A DNA stretch of 5,749 bases from Burkholderiaceae bacterium (GTDB taxonomy: Bacteria > Pseudomonadota > Gammaproteobacteria > Burkholderiales > Burkholderiaceae_C): positions 1,598 to 7,346 of the forward strand of contig JAGOBT010000154.1 of assembly GCA_017999135.1 (NCBI GenBank), in the 5' to 3' direction. A model generated the notes under the pieces. The model was not told the origin of the DNA, did not search any database, and saw nothing but the letters and a program-made list of their open reading frames with translations. Position numbers and translations under genes: made by a program. Of the stretch, positions 1-5,749 are shown piece by piece (within the stretch, counting starts at the first letter, position 1; each line of letters starts with the position of its first letter).

Positions 1-2
1 TG

Positions 3-1559
3 GAAGACGCCAGCGGCCGCTTCGTCGGCCTGGCCAACTTCATCGCCTATGCGCGCACACCGTCGCTGCTGGATTCGCTGGCCAACAGCCTGTGGGTGTC
101 GGCGCTGGTCACGGTCATCGTCATCCCGCTGGCCTTCGGCTTTGCCTATGCGCTGCAGCGCAGCCGCATGCGCTTCAAGCCGCTGTTCCGCGGCATCACG
201 CTGCTGCCGCTGCTGGCGCCCAGCCTGCTGTCGGCCATCTCGCTGATCTACTGGTTCGGCAACCAGGGCGTGCTCAAGGACGCGATGCAGGCGGTGGGCA
301 TTCACCAGATCTATGGCGCGCCGGGCATCGTGGTGGCCGAATGCTTTGCGGTGTTTCCGCATGCGCTGATGATCCTGATCACCGCGCTGGGCGCGGCCGA
401 CGGCCGGCTCTACGAGGCCGCCGCCGCGATGGGCACACGGCCGTGGCGGCGCTTCTTCACCATCACGCTGCCGGGCGCCAAGTACGGCCTGATCTCGGCG
501 GCGCTGGTCAGCTTCACCCTGGTGATCACCGACTTCGGTATTCCCAAGGTGATCGGCGGCAACTTCAATGTGCTGGCCACCGACGTGTTCAAGCTGGTGA
601 TCGGCCAGCAGGATTTTCAGAAGGGCGCGGTGGTGGCGCTGCTGCTGCTGGCGCCGGCGGTGTTCACCTTCGCGGTCGACCGCTGGGTGGCCGGGCGTCA
701 GACTGCGCTGCTCACCGCCCGTGCGGTGCCCTACAGGCCGCGGCCCAAGGCCTGGCGCGACGGCCTGGCCACGGTCTACTGCCTGCTGATCGCCGCTCTG
801 GTGCTGGCGATGATGGGCATGGCGGTGTTCGCGTCCTTCGCCAGCTTCTGGCCCTACAACCTGGCGCCCACGCTGAACCACTACACCATGGGCCTGGTCG
901 ATGCCGAGGTGGGCACGGCCTTCGTCAACAGCCTGACGATGGCGGCCGGCACCGCCGTGTTCGGCACCGCGCTGGTGTTTGCCGGCGCCTATCTGCTGGA
1001 GAAGACGCAGGGCGCTGGCGGCCTGCGCGGCGCAGTGCGCCTGCTGGCCATGCTGCCGATGGCCGTGCCCGGCCTCGTGCTGGGCCTGGGCTACATCTTC
1101 TTCTTCAACGCGCCAGGCAACCCGCTGGGCGGGCTGTACCACACGATGGCGCTGCTGACCGTCTGCACCATCGCCCACTTCTACACCACCGGCCACCTGA
1201 CGGCGGTGACGGCGCTGAAGGCGCTCGACGCCGAGTTCGAGGCCGTGTCCGCCAGCCTGAAGGTGCCGTGGTGGGTGACGCTGCGGCGGGTGACGCTGCC
1301 GATCTGCACGCCGGCGATGATCGACATCGCCCGCTACTTCTTCATCAACGCGATGACCACCATCTCGGCGGTGGTGTTCCTGTATTCGCCCGAGACCAAG
1401 GTGGCGGCGATTGCCATCCTGAACCTCGACGAAGCCGGCGAGATGGGCGCCGCCGCTGCCTGTGCGGTGCTGATCACCGCCGCCAGCAGCCTGGCGATGC
1501 TGGCCTTCAGCGCGCTGGCCTGGGCCGTCGATCGAAGAAACCAGGCATGGCGTGCCTGA
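3..1559 (+). CDS. Fused two-domain ABC transporter permease, putative 2-aminoethylphosphonate uptake (5' end missing)
   Basis: This is the inner-membrane permease of a binding-protein-dependent ABC importer. The reading frame is open from base 3 with permease-like sequence ([21 protein letters not shown]), so the gene begins before the window and the internal GTG at 96 is not its start. About 518 residues are visible. Counting the codon at base 3 as residue 1, two EAA-type loops that contact the ATPase can be seen. The first is EAAAAMG...ITLPG from about residue 138, and the second is EAVSASL...VTLPI from about residue 413. Roughly 11-12 hydrophobic segments surround them, so two permease domains are fused in one chain. 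This matches the family named PhnU2 (putative AEP ABC transporter permease), which is normally about 550 residues. The AEP substrate is inferred mainly from phnW, 22 bases downstream. Fused permeases for iron(III) or spermidine/putrescine-type substrates look similar and are the main alternative. The ATPase and binding protein are probably upstream. Confidence 0.8.
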   Translation, partial: EDASGRFVGLANFIAYARTPSLLDSLANSLWVSALVTVIVIPLAFGFAYALQRSRMRFKPLFRGITLLPLLAPSLLSAISLIYWFGNQGVLKDAMQAVGIHQIYGAPGIVVAECFAVFPHALMILITALGAADGRLYEAAAAMGTRPWRRFFTITLPGAKYGLISAALVSFTLVITDFGIPKVIGGNFNVLATDVFKLVIGQQDFQKGAVVALLLLAPAVFTFAVDRWVAGRQTALLTARAVPYRPRPKAWRDGLATVYCLLIAALVLAMMGMAVFASFASFWPYNLAPTLNHYTMGLVDAEVGTAFVNSLTMAAGTAVFGTALVFAGAYLLEKTQGAGGLRGAVRLLAMLPMAVPGLVLGLGYIFFFNAPGNPLGGLYHTMALLTVCTIAHFYTTGHLTAVTALKALDAEFEAVSASLKVPWWVTLRRVTLPICTPAMIDIARYFFINAMTTISAVVFLYSPETKVAAIAILNLDEAGEMGAAAACAVLITAASSLAMLAFSALAWAVDRRNQAWRA

Positions 1560-1566
1560 ACAAGAC

Positions 1567-1572
1567 AAGGAG
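1567..1572 (+). promoter_or_regulatory. Ribosome binding site of phnW
   Basis: AAGGAG lies nine bases before the ATG at 1582, a near-ideal Shine-Dalgarno match and spacing. It decides the start of phnW. The in-frame GTG at 1552 would add ten residues, would overlap the permease stop and has no comparable site ahead of it. This is the only strong ribosome binding site in the window. Confidence 0.85.
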
Positions 1573-1581
1573 ACCTGCACC

Positions 1582-2694
1582 ATGGACCGCGACCGCATCC
1601 TGCTCACCCCAGGCCCGCTGACCACCACGCTGCGCACCAAGCTGGCCATGCTGCACGACTGGGGCTCGTGGGACGCCGACTTCAACGCCGTCACCGCCGG
1701 CGTGCGCCACCGCCTGCTCGACATCGTGCACGGCCACGGCACCCATGTGGTGGTGCCGTTGCAGGGCAGCGGCACCTTCAGCGTGGAAGCCGCTGTGGCC
1801 ACCGTGGTGCCGAAGGACGGCCATGTGCTGGTGCTGGACAACGGCGCCTACTGCAAGCGCGCTGGCAAGCTCACCCAGATGATGGGCCGACGCGTCACCA
1901 CCGTGGCCTTTGCCGAAGACGCGCCGGTGTCGCCCGCGGTGCTCGACGACCACCTGCGCACCGATGCCAGCATCACCCACGTGGTGCTGATCCACTGCGA
2001 GACCGGCGCCGGCGTCGAGAACCCGCTGGCCGATGTGGCGGCGGTGTGTGAACGGCACGGCAAAGGCCTGATCGTCGACGCGATGAGCAGCTTTGCCGCG
2101 CTGCCGATCGACGCCCGCACGGTGCGCTTCGACGCGCTGATCGCCGCCAGCGGCAAGTGCCTGGAAGGCGTGCCGGGCATGGGCTTCGTGTTCGTGCGCA
2201 AGGCGGTGCTGGACGGCTGCGCCGGCCACAGCCAGAGCCTGGCCATGGACCTGCACGACCAGCACCAGTACATGGAGAAGACCGGCCAGTGGCGCTTCAC
2301 CCCGCCCACGCATGTGGTGGTGGCGCTGGCCGAGGCCATCACCCAGTTCGTCGAGGAAGGCGGCCAGCCCGCACGGCTGGCGCGCTATGCCGCCAACTGC
2401 GCCACGCTGGTCGCGGGCATGCGCCAGCTGGGCCTGCGGCCCTTCCTGAAACCCGAGCACCAGGCGCCGATCATCGTCACCTTCCATGCGCCGGAACATC
2501 CGGCCTACGACTTCCAGCGCTTGTACCAGGCGGCCAAGCGGCGCGGCTTCATGCTCTATCCGGGCAAGCTGACCACGGTGGACACCTTCCGCGTCGGCTG
2601 CATCGGTGCCATCGGCAGCCTGGAGATGCAGCAGGCCGTCAACGCCGTGGGCGAGACGCTGCGCGAGATGGGCATCCCCACCGCGCCGGCCTGA
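1582..2694 (+). CDS. phnW: 2-aminoethylphosphonate--pyruvate transaminase
   Basis: This PLP-dependent class V aminotransferase converts 2-aminoethylphosphonate and pyruvate to phosphonoacetaldehyde and L-alanine, the first step of AEP breakdown in the cytoplasm. The product has 370 residues, close to the 367-368 of known PhnW proteins. The N-terminus [10 protein letters not shown] is typical. Other family signatures are [10 protein letters not shown] (61-70), [11 protein letters not shown] (138-148), VDAMSSF with the pyridine-nitrogen-binding Asp166, and [13 protein letters not shown] with the Schiff-base Lys192. [11 protein letters not shown] carries Arg337 at the expected substrate-binding position. 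The Asp166-Lys192 spacing equals that of the Salmonella enzyme (D168, K194). The ATG at 1582 is chosen for its AAGGAG site. The gene is 22 bases behind the permease and very likely cotranscribed with it. No phosphonoacetaldehyde hydrolase (phnX) or phnY/phnA follows it, so the next enzyme must lie upstream or elsewhere. Confidence 0.96.
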   Translation: MDRDRILLTPGPLTTTLRTKLAMLHDWGSWDADFNAVTAGVRHRLLDIVHGHGTHVVVPLQGSGTFSVEAAVATVVPKDGHVLVLDNGAYCKRAGKLTQMMGRRVTTVAFAEDAPVSPAVLDDHLRTDASITHVVLIHCETGAGVENPLADVAAVCERHGKGLIVDAMSSFAALPIDARTVRFDALIAASGKCLEGVPGMGFVFVRKAVLDGCAGHSQSLAMDLHDQHQYMEKTGQWRFTPPTHVVVALAEAITQFVEEGGQPARLARYAANCATLVAGMRQLGLRPFLKPEHQAPIIVTFHAPEHPAYDFQRLYQAAKRRGFMLYPGKLTTVDTFRVGCIGAIGSLEMQQAVNAVGETLREMGIPTAPA

Positions 2695-2700
2695 GGTCAG

Positions 2701-2715
2701 GCCAGACACGCTGGC
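2701..2715 (+). other. Small inverted repeat in the phnW-eutB gap
   Basis: GCCAG and CTGGC form a perfect 5-bp stem around a 5-base loop (ACACG), directly after the phnW stop codon and 11 bases before the eutB ATG. There is no following T run and the stem is short, so it is not a convincing terminator. It could shape the eutB translation start or be chance in GC-rich DNA. Confidence 0.25.
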
Positions 2716-2720
2716 ACACT
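2715..2720 (+). promoter_or_regulatory. Possible -10-like element for leaderless eutB transcription
   Basis: The hexamer CACACT ends six bases before the eutB ATG, the spacing at which leaderless messages begin at the start codon itself. It fits the fact that no Shine-Dalgarno sequence precedes eutB; the nearest purine-rich stretch (GAGG, about 30 bases upstream) is too far away. The match to TATAAT is poor and no good -35 box is visible, so this is a weak inference. Confidence 0.15.
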
Positions 2721-2726
2721 GCCGCC

Positions 2727-4127
2727 ATGCCCTACCGCGCCAGCCTCGGCAGCGAGACCTTCCACTTTCACAGCCTGGCCACGCTGCTGGCCAAGGCCAC
2801 GCCATTGCGCTCAGGCGACGAACTGGCGGGCATCGCCGCCGACAGCGCCGCCCAACGCGTGGCTGCCCGCATCGCCCTGGCCGATCTGCCGCTGGCCACC
2901 TTCCTGCACGAAGCGGTGGTGCCCTACGAGGCCGACGAGATCACCCGCCTGATCATCGACAGCCACAGTGCCGGCGCCTTCACGCCGGTGGCCCACCTCA
3001 CCGTCGGTGGCTTCCGTGATTGGCTGCTGGGCGACGCCGCCACCACCCCGGTACTGGCCGCGCTGGCACCGGGCCTGACGCCCGAGATGGTGGCCGCGGT
3101 CAGCAAGCTGATGCGCAACCAGGACCTGATCGCGGTGGCGCGCAAGGTGAACGTGGTCACGCGCTTTCGCAACACCCTCGGCCTGCCCGGCCACCTGGCG
3201 GTGCGGCTGCAGCCCAACCACCCGGCCGACAGCCCGGCCGGCATCGCGGCCAGCATCCTGGATGGCCTGATGTACGGCGCGGGCGATGCGGTGATCGGCA
3301 TCAACCCCGCCGCCGACAGCGTGCCGGCCCTGGTCGACCTGCTGCACCTGCTGGATGGCCTGATCCACACCCACCAGGTGCCCACGCAGAGCTGCGTGCT
3401 GACCCATGTCACCAACACCCTGCAGGCCATCGACCAGGGCGCGCCGGTGGACCTGGTGTTCCAGAGCATTGGCGGCACGCAGGCCACCAACACCAGCTTC
3501 GGCCTGAACCTGGCGCTGCTGGACGAAGCCCATGCCGCCGCGCTGGCGCTGCGGCGCGGACCGCTGGGCGACAACTGCATGTACTTCGAGACGGGCCAGG
3601 GCAGCGCGCTGTCGGCCAATGCCCACCACGGCGTGGACCAGCAGACGCTGGAGGCCCGTGCCCATGCGGTGGCGCGGCGCTACCGGCCGCTGCTGGTCAA
3701 CACCGTGGTCGGCTTCATCGGGCCCGAGTACCTGGCCGACGGCAAGCAGATCATCCGCGCCGGGCTGGAAGACCACTTCTGCGGCAAGCTGCTGGGCCTG
3801 CCGATGGGCTGCGACATCTGCTACACCAACCATGCCGATGCCGACAGCGACGACATGGACACCCTGCTGGTGCTGCTGGCCACCGCGGGGCTGAACTTCA
3901 TGATGGGCGTGCCGGGTGCGGACGACGTGATGCTGAACTACCAGAGCACCTCGTTCCACGACGCGCTGTTCGTGCGGCAGCTGCTGGGCCTGCAGCGCGC
4001 CCCAGAGTTCGAAGCCTGGCTGCAGCGCCAGGGGCTGACCGATGGCCAGGGCCGGCTGCGGCCCGCCGCCGGCCGGCCTGCGCTGGCCCAGGGCTTCAGC
4101 CCGCTGCTGGATGGGCCATCCGCATGA
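2727..4127 (+). CDS. eutB: Ethanolamine ammonia-lyase large subunit
   Basis: This is the catalytic subunit of adenosylcobalamin-dependent ethanolamine ammonia-lyase (EC 4.3.1.7), which with EutC turns ethanolamine into acetaldehyde and ammonia. The 466 residues compare with 453 in E. coli and align almost without gaps. The E. coli substrate and catalytic residues are all present: Arg160 and Gln162 in VRLQPN, Asn193 in IGINP, Glu288 in YFETGQGSALSA (E. coli E287) and Asp363 in GCDICYTNHADAD (E. coli D362). Other family blocks are RSGDELAGIAA (28-38), NTVVGFIGPEYL (325-336), IIRAGLEDHF (342-351) and LNYQSTSFHD near the C-terminus. The TIM-barrel enzyme therefore looks intact and active. The start ATG puts these residues at E. 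coli numbering but has no Shine-Dalgarno site. The gene follows phnW by 32 bases and overlaps eutC by four. No B12 riboswitch fits in the short upstream gap, and no reactivase (eutA) or shell protein gene is in the window. Confidence 0.97.
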   Translation: MPYRASLGSETFHFHSLATLLAKATPLRSGDELAGIAADSAAQRVAARIALADLPLATFLHEAVVPYEADEITRLIIDSHSAGAFTPVAHLTVGGFRDWLLGDAATTPVLAALAPGLTPEMVAAVSKLMRNQDLIAVARKVNVVTRFRNTLGLPGHLAVRLQPNHPADSPAGIAASILDGLMYGAGDAVIGINPAADSVPALVDLLHLLDGLIHTHQVPTQSCVLTHVTNTLQAIDQGAPVDLVFQSIGGTQATNTSFGLNLALLDEAHAAALALRRGPLGDNCMYFETGQGSALSANAHHGVDQQTLEARAHAVARRYRPLLVNTVVGFIGPEYLADGKQIIRAGLEDHFCGKLLGLPMGCDICYTNHADADSDDMDTLLVLLATAGLNFMMGVPGADDVMLNYQSTSFHDALFVRQLLGLQRAPEFEAWLQRQGLTDGQGRLRPAAGRPALAQGFSPLLDGPSA

Positions 4128-4909
4128 GTGACCTGCCCACCGGCCCCCAGCCCCCGGCCGACCCCTGGGCCGCGCTGCGCCGCCACACGCCGGCCCGCAT
4201 CGCCCTGGGCCGCAGCGGCGCGGCCCTGCCCACCCACGAGCTGCTGCGCTTTGCCGCCGCCCACGCCCAGGCGCGCGATGCGGTGCATGTGGCGCTGGAC
4301 GTGCCCGCCCTGCAGGCGGACCTGGCCAGCGCCGGCTGGGCCAGCACGGTGGTGCACAGCCGTGCCGCCAACCGCACGGTCTACCTGCGCCGGCCCGACT
4401 TCGGCCGCCGCCTGGCGCCCGACAGCGCCGATGTGCTGCAGGCCGGGGCCGCCGGCCCGGTGGACCTGGCGGTGGTGCTGGGTGACGGCCTGTCGGCCGT
4501 GGCGCTGCAGCGCCATGCAGTGCCGGTGCTGCAGGCCCTGCGCACCGCGCTGGACGGCCGCCTCACGCTGGCGCCGCCGGTCATCGCCACCCAGGCCCGT
4601 GTGGCGCTGGGCGACGAGATCGGCGCGCTGCTGCAGGCCCGGCTGGTGCTGGTGCTGCTGGGCGAGCGGCCGGGCCTCAGTTCGCCCGACAGCCTGGGCG
4701 CCTACCTCACCCATGGGCCACGGGTCGGCTGCCACGATGCCCAGCGCAACTGCGTCAGCAACATCCGGCCCGAAGGCCTGCCACCCGCCGTGGCCGCCCA
4801 GCGCCTGGCCTGGCTGGCCACTGAGGCCCTGCGGCGGCGCCTCACCGGTGTCGGCCTGAAGGACGACAGTGCCACCGCCTTGCTGGCGGCACCGGGCGCC
4901 GCACCATGA
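4124..4909 (+). CDS. eutC: Ethanolamine ammonia-lyase small subunit, short form
   Basis: EutC pairs with EutB and helps bind adenosylcobalamin in the ethanolamine ammonia-lyase complex. The 261-residue product carries the family blocks in order: TPARIALGRSG (22-32), LLRFAAAHAQARDAV (40-54), YLRRPDFGRRL (87-97), DGLSAVAL (121-128), GDEIG (163-167), LGERPGLSSPDSLGAY (179-194) and NCVSNIR (209-215). The conserved core begins near residue 22, against about residue 70 in the 295-residue E. coli protein. The roughly 45-50 missing residues include the N-terminal segment that targets enterobacterial EutC to the Eut microcompartment, which fits a free cytosolic enzyme. The start is the ATGA overlap with the eutB stop, implying translational coupling and matched subunit output; the sequence before it (GGATGG) is only a weak ribosome binding site. 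The stop codon overlaps the next gene in the same way. Confidence 0.96.
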   Translation: MSDLPTGPQPPADPWAALRRHTPARIALGRSGAALPTHELLRFAAAHAQARDAVHVALDVPALQADLASAGWASTVVHSRAANRTVYLRRPDFGRRLAPDSADVLQAGAAGPVDLAVVLGDGLSAVALQRHAVPVLQALRTALDGRLTLAPPVIATQARVALGDEIGALLQARLVLVLLGERPGLSSPDSLGAYLTHGPRVGCHDAQRNCVSNIRPEGLPPAVAAQRLAWLATEALRRRLTGVGLKDDSATALLAAPGAAP

Positions 4910-5592
4910 CCAGCACGCTGGCCATCTTCGACCTGGACCACACGCTGCTGACCGGCGACAGCGACGTGCTGTGGTGCCAGTTTCTGGTGGCGCAGGGCCT
5001 GCTGCCGCCCGACCAGCTGGCGCTGAACGCCCGCATGGAGGCCGACTACCGCAGCGGCACGGTGTCGGCGCCGGCCTTCTCGCTGTTCTACGTCAGCACG
5101 CTGGGCGGGCGCAGCCCGGCCTTCTGCGCGCCGTGGCGCCAGCGCTTCCTGCAGCAGGAGGTGCTGCCCCGCATCCCCGCAGCGGCCCACGCCCTGGTGG
5201 CCAGTCACCGCACGGCCGGCCACACCCTGGTGATGAGCACCGCCACCAACCGGGTGATCACCGAGCTGACAGCGGCTGCGCTCGACATCCCGCACCTGAT
5301 CGCCACCGAAGCCGCGCTGGCGGCCGGCCTGTACACCGGCCGCACCCAAGGCGTGCTGAACATGCGCGAAGGCAAGGTGCAGCGCCTGCATGCCTGGCTG
5401 GCCGACCGTGGTCTGGACGACGCGGCCCGCGTCCAGGCCCTGGCCGGTGCCCACTTCTACAGCGATTCCGCCAACGACCTGCCGCTGCTGCGGGCCGTCG
5501 GCCACCCCACGGCCGTCGACCCCGACGACCGCCTGCTGGCCGAGGCCCAGGCCCGCGGCTGGCCCGTGCTGCGGCTGAACCGCAGCGCCTGA
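4906..5592 (+). CDS. HAD superfamily subfamily IB phosphatase-like hydrolase
   Basis: This 228-residue protein has the full set of haloacid dehalogenase motifs. Motif I is FDLDHTLL with nucleophile Asp9 and acid/base Asp11. Motif II is VMSTATN with Ser111. Motif III is Lys157 in GKVQRL. Motif IV is YSDSANDLPLL with Asp187 and Asp191, which bind magnesium. The helical cap between motifs I and II and the ending VGHPTAVDPDDRLLAEAQARG match the HAD-IB group related to phosphoserine phosphatase SerB and to PHOSPHO1. No signal peptide is visible, so it should be cytoplasmic. The ATG lies inside the eutC stop (ATGA), so it is translationally coupled to eutC. The substrate cannot be read from the sequence. 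A phosphomonoester such as phosphoethanolamine is an attractive guess from context only, and a housekeeping phosphatase is at least as likely. It is not PhnX, which has a different motif I region and cap. Confidence 0.88.
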   Translation: MTSTLAIFDLDHTLLTGDSDVLWCQFLVAQGLLPPDQLALNARMEADYRSGTVSAPAFSLFYVSTLGGRSPAFCAPWRQRFLQQEVLPRIPAAAHALVASHRTAGHTLVMSTATNRVITELTAAALDIPHLIATEAALAAGLYTGRTQGVLNMREGKVQRLHAWLADRGLDDAARVQALAGAHFYSDSANDLPLLRAVGHPTAVDPDDRLLAEAQARGWPVLRLNRSA

Positions 5593-5749
5593 TGCCCTCT
5601 CGAAGCCCCCACATGGCCACCCTGCCCCCGATCGAACTGCAAGCCCCCGACATCCGCCCCTTCGCTGCGGGCAACACCGGCGTGCCCTATGTGCACCGGT
5701 TCGACTCCGGCCGCCCCGGGCCGGTGGTGATGGTGCAGGCGCTGACCCA
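5592..5749 (+). CDS. Succinylglutamate desuccinylase/aspartoacylase family protein (3' end missing)
   Basis: The first 52 codons of a further gene are visible and the rest lies beyond the window. The segment NTGVPYVHRFDSGRPGPVV followed by MVQALT is typical of the start of AstE/AspA-family zinc hydrolases (peptidase M14-like), in which an H-G-N-E zinc-binding motif normally follows immediately; here it would fall just past the last base. Members remove acyl groups from N-acylated amino acids or similar amides, but the substrate cannot be told from this fragment. Two in-frame starts are possible. The ATG at 5592 overlaps the preceding stop (TGATG) and continues the overlap pattern of the genes before it. 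The ATG at 5613 gives a start seven residues shorter. Neither has a strong Shine-Dalgarno site; 5592 is preferred for the coupling. Confidence 0.72.
   Translation, partial: MPSRSPHMATLPPIELQAPDIRPFAAGNTGVPYVHRFDSGRPGPVVMVQALT

Noticed and set aside
92..1621. 509-codon + strand frame overlapping the permease
   Set aside because: Its translation is Arg/Gly/His/Ala-rich without membrane segments, while the overlapping frame encodes an obvious ABC permease with two EAA loops.
2701..2715. Inverted repeat as an intrinsic terminator between phnW and eutB
   Set aside because: The stem is only 5 bp and no T tract follows.
2157..2726. Upstream in-frame extension of eutB through phnW
   Set aside because: It overlaps PhnW coding sequence and has low-complexity translation. 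EutB homology begins right after the ATG at 2727, with matching residue numbering.
2712..2726. TGGCAC before eutB as a sigma-54 -24 element
   Set aside because: The -12 part (TTGC at the fixed spacing) is absent, and the site would put the transcription start inside the eutB coding region.
1507..2805. Long open frame of 432 codons on the minus strand opposite phnW
   Set aside because: It lies almost wholly antisense to a clear phnW, has a His/Gly/Ala/Gln-rich composition typical of the complement of GC-rich coding DNA, and shows no recognisable domain.
3258..3364. Direct repeat of a 14-base stretch (3258-3271 and 3351-3364)
   Set aside because: Both copies are in frame within eutB, encode similar Leu-Asp-Gly-Leu barrel segments and reflect codon bias rather than a repeat element.
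2811..3959. Long open frame of 382 codons on the minus strand opposite eutB
   Set aside because: It is antisense to a fully conserved eutB, with low-complexity His/Gln/Val/Gly-rich translation and no family motif.
3020..4123. Upstream in-frame extension of eutC through eutB
   Set aside because: The frame is open only because of high GC content. Its translation is Gly/Arg/Ala/Pro-rich and unlike EutC; the ATG at 4124 gives the family start and a standard ATGA overlap.
1..5749. Search for tRNA, rRNA, CRISPR, insertion sequence ends and a B12 riboswitch
   Set aside because: No cloverleaf, spaced repeat array, transposase-like protein or terminal inverted repeats were seen, and the non-coding gaps are too short to hold a cobalamin riboswitch.

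Overview
The window is GC-rich (by eye about two thirds or more G+C) and densely coding, with every gene on the + strand. Codon choice, gene order style and the protein sequences suggest a betaproteobacterium, probably of the Burkholderiales (Comamonadaceae or the Leptothrix/Rubrivivax/Ideonella-like groups). That placement is inferred from composition and family resemblance, not from a marker gene.

Layout, left to right. (1) Bases 1-1559 hold the 3' part of a fused two-domain ABC transporter permease of the putative 2-aminoethylphosphonate (AEP) uptake type. (2) Bases 1582-2694 encode AEP--pyruvate transaminase PhnW, preceded by a clear AAGGAG ribosome binding site. (3) After a 32-base gap, 2727-4127 encode EutB, the large subunit of adenosylcobalamin-dependent ethanolamine ammonia-lyase. 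(4) 4124-4909 encode EutC, the small subunit, overlapping eutB by ATGA. (5) 4906-5592 encode a HAD-IB family phosphatase-like hydrolase, again joined by an ATGA overlap. (6) From 5592 (or 5613) to the window end runs the start of a succinylglutamate desuccinylase/aspartoacylase family protein, cut off by the window edge. No tRNA, rRNA, mobile element, CRISPR array or convincing intrinsic terminator was seen, and no non-coding gap exceeds 32 bases.

The genes form two functional blocks. The permease and PhnW import a C-P bonded aminoethyl compound and transaminate it to phosphonoacetaldehyde. EutBC splits ethanolamine into acetaldehyde and ammonia. If phosphonoacetaldehyde is cleaved by a PhnX-type hydrolase (not in this window), both routes meet at acetaldehyde, so the neighbourhood could be a scavenging locus for the two aminoethyl head groups found in phosphonolipids and phospholipids. 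This link is an inference from gene order. The families are individually well known, and nothing here is a clearly undescribed system. The points of note are the phnW-eutBC adjacency, the short EutC lacking the enterobacterial microcompartment-targeting N-terminus, and the translationally coupled HAD-IB hydrolase of unknown substrate.
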